Part shown: positions 60,667 to 64,000 of the stretch, one piece after another | Numbering within the stretch: the stretch's first letter is position 1 | How the letters are laid out: each line of letters opens with the position of its first letter | Origin: an uncultured Clostridia bacterium | Lineage (GTDB): Bacteria; Bacillota; Clostridia; UBA1381 | Length of the DNA stretch: 64,000 bases | Assembly: GCA_934444735.1 (NCBI GenBank) | Contig: CAKSDE010000014.1 | Location: forward strand, 12,137-76,136 | Direction of reading: 5' to 3' | Notes under the pieces: generated by a model | Databases searched by the model: none | What the model was told of the DNA's origin: nothing | The model's input: only the letters and a program-made list of their open reading frames with translations | Position numbers and translations under genes: made by a program

Positions 60667-61121
60667 AAAAGAAAATTTTATTATCATTTATGTCGGTTTG
60701 CATAAGTGTGTTTGCATTTGGTGCGTTAAATGTATCGGCATATCGCTATGATAAGGTATATTATCAAATGAAGCTGGAAGCTATGAAACATCAAGGGAAG
60801 GCACTTGATACAACTTGTGCCCAAATTGGGCACAAGTTAAAATCAAAGGATATATTGGCTGAACAAGTCGGTGAAAGTAGAAACCAAATCCAACGATACA
60901 TACGCTTAACAAACCTCATAGATCCAATTTTGGATATGGTGGATAATAACCAAATTGCAATGAACGCTGCCGTTGAAATATCTTATCTCGGTTCAAAGGA
61001 GCAAGCGGCGGTTATGCAGTCTATTGAAAAAGAGGAAACCTCTCCCTCTAATGTTATCGACACAGATGTTTCCGATGCAGAAGTGCCGCAGCAAAAGCGT
61101 GAATACGCTATGGCGAGGTAA
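60663..61121 (+). CDS. chimera of a signal peptide and a ParB-like fragment
   Basis: 152 residues from GTG at 60663 (GAGGTG upstream). Residues 1-26 are a signal peptide (KKKILLSFMSVCISVFAFGA) very like that of the LRR protein encoded at 36493. Directly after it comes the middle of a ParB/Spo0J-type plasmid partition protein: KLEAMKHQGK, LKSKDILAEQVGESRNQIQR, YIRLTNLIDPILDMVDNNQI. The ParB nuclease/dimer domain (GERR motifs) is missing. A DNA-binding HTH behind a secretion signal makes no obvious sense, so I read it as a gene fusion formed by rearrangement. Expression may persist because the ribosome site is good. Confidence 0.75.
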   Translation: MKKKILLSFMSVCISVFAFGALNVSAYRYDKVYYQMKLEAMKHQGKALDTTCAQIGHKLKSKDILAEQVGESRNQIQRYIRLTNLIDPILDMVDNNQIAMNAAVEISYLGSKEQAAVMQSIEKEETSPSNVIDTDVSDAEVPQQKREYAMAR

Positions 61122-61145
61122 AATACAAAAGAAAGGTTGATTTTA

Positions 61146-61499
61146 ATGGAACAGAAAGACATAATAAAGGATTTACTTTACGAAAAAATGAGTAATGAAC
61201 AGAATGATTTTATTGAAAACCTAAAACATTTACCGCCGGAGAAAATTATAGAAGAGGCATACCGAATTACACTTCGTGAGGATATATTATCCGTTATCGA
61301 CAGTGATGTTCTTAATGCAAAACAAATGAGCGCACTAATTAAAACAGAATGTCCACTTGCAGTTTGTTACGATGTTTGGCTGAAAACGGATTATTCGCAT
61401 ATGGATGATTTGCGCTGTGTTATTAGCGACTATGCAGATGAAATTATTAAGGAAAATGAAAGGGCAAAAAAGAAAAAACGATCCGAGCCGGAACGGTAA
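61146..61499 (+). CDS. DUF3848-type mobile-element protein
   Basis: 117 residues from the ATG at 61146 (GAAAGG upstream). The sequence follows the DUF3848 pattern: LLYEKMSNEQNDFIENLKHLP, EKIIEEAYRITLREDIL, ALIKTECPLAVCYDVWLK and SHMDDLR, ending in a Lys/Arg-rich tail. Proteins of this group are typical cargo of integrative conjugative elements in Clostridia, and their role is not known to me. It follows the chimeric ParB gene by 24 bases. Confidence 0.75.
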   Translation: MEQKDIIKDLLYEKMSNEQNDFIENLKHLPPEKIIEEAYRITLREDILSVIDSDVLNAKQMSALIKTECPLAVCYDVWLKTDYSHMDDLRCVISDYADEIIKENERAKKKKRSEPER

Positions 61500-61535
61500 A
61501 TTTCAAAAGAATTTATTAAAAAAGCTGCAAACACA

Positions 61536-61564
61536 TTGACAATATCACGATACAGTGATATAAT
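61536..61564 (+). promoter_or_regulatory. promoter with palindromic operator of the DUF4160/DUF2442 pair
   Basis: Perfect TTGACA (61536-61541), 17 bases, perfect TATAAT (61559-61564). Inside the spacer and touching the -10 is a perfect inverted repeat ATATCAC (61542-61548) / GTGATAT (61555-61561) with a 6-base centre. A protein bound there would block RNA polymerase, as in autoregulated toxin-antitoxin operons. Confidence 0.8.
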
Positions 61565-61584
61565 ATAAATGAGGAGATGAGAGT

Positions 61585-61839
61585 ATGCCTGTATTATCAA
61601 GATTTTATGGGATAATAATAAGAATGTATTTCCTGCAAAGCGAACATAATCCGCCCCACATTCACGCTATATATAATGAAGATGTTGCGGCTATTGATTT
61701 TATGACCGGAAATGTTATTGAAGGGTCATTGCCGCCAAAAGCATTGAATATGGTAAGGGAATGGCTTGGAATTCACAAAAACGAGCTTAAAGAAATATGG
61801 GAAACGCAGGAATTTAAGACAATTTCACCGCTTGAGTAA
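61585..61839 (+). CDS. DUF4160 protein, first gene of a toxin-antitoxin-like pair
   Basis: 84 residues with GAGGAGATGAGAGT upstream of the ATG. The DUF4160 pattern is plain: ISRFYGIIIRMYF-like start (here VLSRFYGIIIRMYFLQSEHN), then PPHIHAIYNEDVAAIDFMTG, and the C-terminal LNMVREWLGIHKNELKEIWE. The HIHA motif is the family mark. DUF4160 genes are usually followed by DUF2442 genes, as here, 12 bases later. Such pairs are listed among putative toxin-antitoxin modules, but the biochemistry is not established to my knowledge. Confidence 0.85.
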   Translation: MPVLSRFYGIIIRMYFLQSEHNPPHIHAIYNEDVAAIDFMTGNVIEGSLPPKALNMVREWLGIHKNELKEIWETQEFKTISPLE

Positions 61840-61851
61840 GGAGGTGCCGGT

Positions 61852-62289
61852 ATGTTTCATAAGGTTAAAAATGTGTTTGTATTGCCCGATTACAAGTTAA
61901 GCGTACAGTTTTCGGAGGGCGTAACAAAGCTGTATGATGTCAAACCGCTGTTTGATAAAATTTCGGTTTTTAAGGTATTTGAGAAAAACCCGAAGAAATT
62001 TTCCGAGGTTTCGGTTGATACCGGAGGTTACGGCATTGTATGGAATGATGAGCTTGACCTGTCCTGCGATGAACTGTGGGAACACGGCGAAAAGATTGAC
62101 ACGCCCTTTGACGGACTTTTGGCATTCAGCGACGCAACGGCTTTGTGGGGCTTAAATGAAAGTACGCTCCGAAAGGCTATCAGCTACGGAAAACTCATAA
62201 ACGGCGTTGATGTGTGCAAATTCGGAAAGCAATGGGTCGTTTCGATAAACGCTATGCAGCGTGAGTACGGCAAGGTTAATTTCAAATAA
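61852..62289 (+). CDS. DUF2442 protein with a C-terminal HTH-like domain
   Basis: 145 residues; AAGGAGGTGCCGGT precedes the ATG. Residues 1-85 are a DUF2442 domain (LPDYKLSVQFSEGVTKLYDV, GYGIVWNDELDLSCDELWE). Residues about 92-145 are an excisionase-like winged helix (SDATALWGLNESTLRKAISY, GKQWVVSINAMQREYG), the arrangement expected of an antitoxin that binds its own operator. The palindrome in the promoter at 61542-61561 is the obvious candidate site. Probably the antitoxin/repressor of the pair (inference). Confidence 0.8.
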   Translation: MFHKVKNVFVLPDYKLSVQFSEGVTKLYDVKPLFDKISVFKVFEKNPKKFSEVSVDTGGYGIVWNDELDLSCDELWEHGEKIDTPFDGLLAFSDATALWGLNESTLRKAISYGKLINGVDVCKFGKQWVVSINAMQREYGKVNFK

Positions 62290-62581
62290 AAAAACGAATA
62301 ATAAAATAATCGGCATACACAGGTTTGCAATATCAAGACTGTCTGTCGATTCCGAGCTTGAAACGCTCCATACACTGTTTAAGATTGATATGCTTTACGG
62401 ACTTAATTGGAGCAAAAACGGAGATGTCGTATCGCTGTCGTTCCCCGATAACTGCAAGACCGTAAACCGACACTTGAAAAAGGTGTATGAAGCTCGGCAG
62501 GCGTTAATGCGTGGAGAAATCACCTATGATGATTACAACCACATAAAGAACGCCTGCGGAACATACAAAAAACGCAAATAA
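62276..62581 (+). pseudogene. fragment of a mobile-element protein
   Basis: A frame without a good start or ribosome site overlaps the end of the previous gene and reads IHRFAISRLSVDSELETLHT, LNWSKNGDVVSLSFPDN, KTVNRHLKKVYEARQALMRG and ends CGTYKKRK. It looks like the C-terminus of a protein from an integrative element, but I cannot name the family. The 5' end seems to be missing. Confidence 0.45.
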
Positions 62582-62624
62582 ACACACGCAAATCGGTCTG
62601 CCCCATATTTGTATTAAAAACTGT

Positions 62625-63098
62625 TTGTCAGTAATCGAGCATCTGCAGCGGAGAGGTATGCACTATGCGGAATGGCTTGCATTACGCATTGACGGAATGT
62701 ATGTGTTTGGCAATGACGAAAACGGAGCTATTGAAAACGCTTTTGTAAAGCTGAATTATGATAGCACAATTTTGGTAATATTGCCAGACGGAACAAGTAT
62801 TGACTATGCAAACCGTATTACAGTAACCGTAACCGACAAAAACGGAAATCCGCAGAAAGATATTTCCGTTACCGTTTCGGACACTGTGGAAAATAGTCTG
62901 ACAGACAAAACTGACGAAAACGGAAAAATTGTAGTACCTCCGCTTTCGGAGGATATTACCGACAGCGAGGGTAAAGCAAAAGTCAACGGCTACAATTACC
63001 GATAGCGAGGATAAGCCTGTTAAAGATATGACTGTAATCTTTACAGATAAAGCCGAGAGAATAGAAAGCAATGTTACGGACGAAAACGGCAGAGCAAG
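62625..63098 (+). pseudogene. frameshifted Ig-like repeat region fused to an element protein
   Basis: The first frame reads MHYAEWLALRIDGMYVFGND and then an Ig-like repeat (ITVTVTDKNGNPQKDISVTV, TDKTDENGKIVVPP). It breaks near 63000; a second copy of the repeat continues in the next frame (ITDSEDKPVKDMTVIFTDKA, NVTDENGRARC), and a further shift leads into the peptidase gene. These are probably the N-terminal repeats of the NlpC/P60 protein or of a surface protein, broken by small deletions between repeats. Confidence 0.5.
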
Positions 63099-63953
63099 GT
63101 GCAGAGCAAATCTACCGCACAGGTTAAGACCAAAGAAGCATATATGAAGTCGCAGAAAGCGGATATGTCGGAAAAATCAGCGGATACGGTCGAAGATGTT
63201 GTTGTCATAACAGAGGATAAAAAACAAAAGCTCAAAGAGGTGTTTTGGGATATGCACGAGATAACCTCTCGGACGGAAACGGTTACAAACGGTGATACTA
63301 ATGAGAAAGTTGTATATATTACAATTACGGCGAAAACAAAAGAGGATATGATTTCACAGTATAATTTTACACGCAAGCAACAAGAAGCGTTGAACACTCT
63401 TTTGGAACAAGATGAAGTGCTGATTTCCGCAACGCAGTCGCTCGCCATATCAGAAGCAACCGCACAGGATATTTTGAAAAACTTCCCCGATACTCTGTCC
63501 GCAGAACGAAAGAAAGTTATAAAAGCCGCCTGCTCGCTTGTAGGCAAAGTGAATTACTTTTGGGGCGGTAAATCCTCCGCTATCGGCTGGGACAGCGAAT
63601 GGGGCAAGCTGAAAACAGTATCGGCAGAAGGCAGTAAAACGACCGGGACAAAAAGACCTTTCGGACTTGACTGCTCGGGGTTTGTTACTTGGAGTTTTAT
63701 CAATTCGGGATTTAATGCTTCGCAAATCGGACACGGAACGCAAGGACAAATCGCAAAGTGCAGCCGCATATCTTGGAGTAACGCTCAAGCCGGAGATTTA
63801 GCCTTTTACGGTGATTTATCGCACGTCGGAATCATTGCCGGAAAGGACGCTGACGGAAACATTCTTGTTATTCATTGTTCGGACGGCAGGAATAATGTCG
63901 TTATCACAACAAACAGCGGCTTTGGTTTTGCGGCAAGACCGGGTTGTTATTAA
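63099..63953 (+). CDS. NlpC/P60-type cell-wall peptidase of a mobile element, N-terminus uncertain
   Basis: 284 residues, without a convincing ribosome site at the GTG; the frame is probably the continuation of the broken gene upstream. A charged helical part (1-125, VFWDMHEITSRTETVTNGDT, MISQYNFTRKQQEALNTLLE) resembles the stem of CD1107-type proteins of conjugative elements. The C-terminal half is the C40 peptidase: FGLDCSGFVTWSF with catalytic Cys, GDLSHVGIIAG with His, and LVIHCSDGRNNV. Such enzymes open peptidoglycan during conjugation. No signal peptide or membrane anchor is left. Intact catalytic domain, doubtful export. Confidence 0.75.
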   Translation: MQSKSTAQVKTKEAYMKSQKADMSEKSADTVEDVVVITEDKKQKLKEVFWDMHEITSRTETVTNGDTNEKVVYITITAKTKEDMISQYNFTRKQQEALNTLLEQDEVLISATQSLAISEATAQDILKNFPDTLSAERKKVIKAACSLVGKVNYFWGGKSSAIGWDSEWGKLKTVSAEGSKTTGTKRPFGLDCSGFVTWSFINSGFNASQIGHGTQGQIAKCSRISWSNAQAGDLAFYGDLSHVGIIAGKDADGNILVIHCSDGRNNVVITTNSGFGFAARPGCY

Positions 63954-63961
63954 AAAATATA

Positions 63962-63999
63962 AGACAGCGATGAGCATTTTGATATGCCTTTCGCTGTCT
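63962..63999 (+). terminator. hairpin after the peptidase gene
   Basis: AGACAGCGA pairs with TCGCTGTCT, with an inner GCAT / ATGC stem. It starts 9 bases after the stop codon; the window ends before a T-run could be checked. Confidence 0.6.
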
Positions 64000-64000
64000 G

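Noticed and set aside
1..64000. tRNA and rRNA genes.
   Set aside because: I looked for cloverleaf-like GC-rich stretches and GGTTCRA loops in the intergenic regions and saw none convincing; rRNA is absent.

Overview
The window looks like chromosome of a fermentative, low-GC, carbohydrate-degrading Bacillota (Clostridia) bacterium, probably a gut or other anaerobic polysaccharide degrader. The signs are: SLH-type surface-anchoring proteins, copper-amine-oxidase N-terminal ('stalk') domains, a type I cohesin/dockerin scaffold protein, BspA-like leucine-rich repeats, GLUG repeats, rubrerythrin with a Fur/PerR regulator, strong AGGAGG ribosome sites, and debris of the integrative elements common in Clostridia. 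The taxon cannot be fixed from the window; the large secreted modular proteins recall pectin-degrading relatives such as Monoglobus (inference only).

Layout. 1-1.6 kb: small accessory genes and two decayed genes. 1.7-15.2 kb (locus 1): a divergently transcribed AraC regulator with a very clear operator region, then four large secreted proteins (stalk + repeated beta-sandwich; GH141-like beta-helix; SLH-like surface protein; another repeated beta-sandwich protein) and a cytoplasmic GH3 enzyme. 15.4-16.6 kb: a tyrosine integrase fragment fused to an IS256 transposase fragment. 17-18.7 kb: PerR-like regulator and rubrerythrin operon, and an alpha/beta hydrolase. 18.8-21.6 kb: an ECF-type sigma factor with two frameshifts, two small membrane proteins and a 5'-truncated P-type ATPase. 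21.7-25.5 kb: an AgrA/AgrC-type two-component system and an unknown 446-residue HTH protein. 25.6-36.5 kb: a scaffold cluster of a 1,887-residue GLUG/Big2/cohesin/dockerin protein, an LRR-cohesin protein, a cohesin-stalk protein and a convergent LRR/Big2/cadherin-like protein. 36.7-38.6 kb: remnants of a third AraC/secreted SGNH-hydrolase pair whose 5' ends have been removed. 39.1-59.2 kb (locus 2): AraC regulator, a beta-sandwich protein, two GH141-like giants, a module-sharing protein, two SLH proteins and a cytoplasmic GH67-like enzyme. 59.2-64 kb: an ISL3 remnant inserted in a second integrase, then mobile-element genes (signal-peptide/ParB chimera, DUF3848, a DUF4160/DUF2442-HTH pair with its own operator, an NlpC/P60 peptidase).

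How it may work (inference): loci 1 and 2 have the same plan - AraC switch, secreted beta-helix glycosidase with non-catalytic beta-sandwich modules, SLH protein(s) for wall display, and a final cytoplasmic glycosidase - so they read as two Gram-positive polysaccharide-utilisation loci for related branched glycans. The cohesin proteins could form a separate surface assembly; no enzyme in the window carries a dockerin.

The most unusual signals are (i) a 34-base palindrome found three times plus one decayed copy, always just upstream of a gene; at two sites it is flanked by different 12-13 base direct repeats spaced exactly 48 bases apart, as expected for a tiny transposed element; (ii) a small family of unnamed modules shuffled among the secreted proteins, in particular a C-terminal Trp/Met-Pro module present eight times; (iii) a direct-repeat AraC operator shared by two near-consensus divergent promoters. 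All functional statements come from reading translated sequence by eye; no database search was possible.
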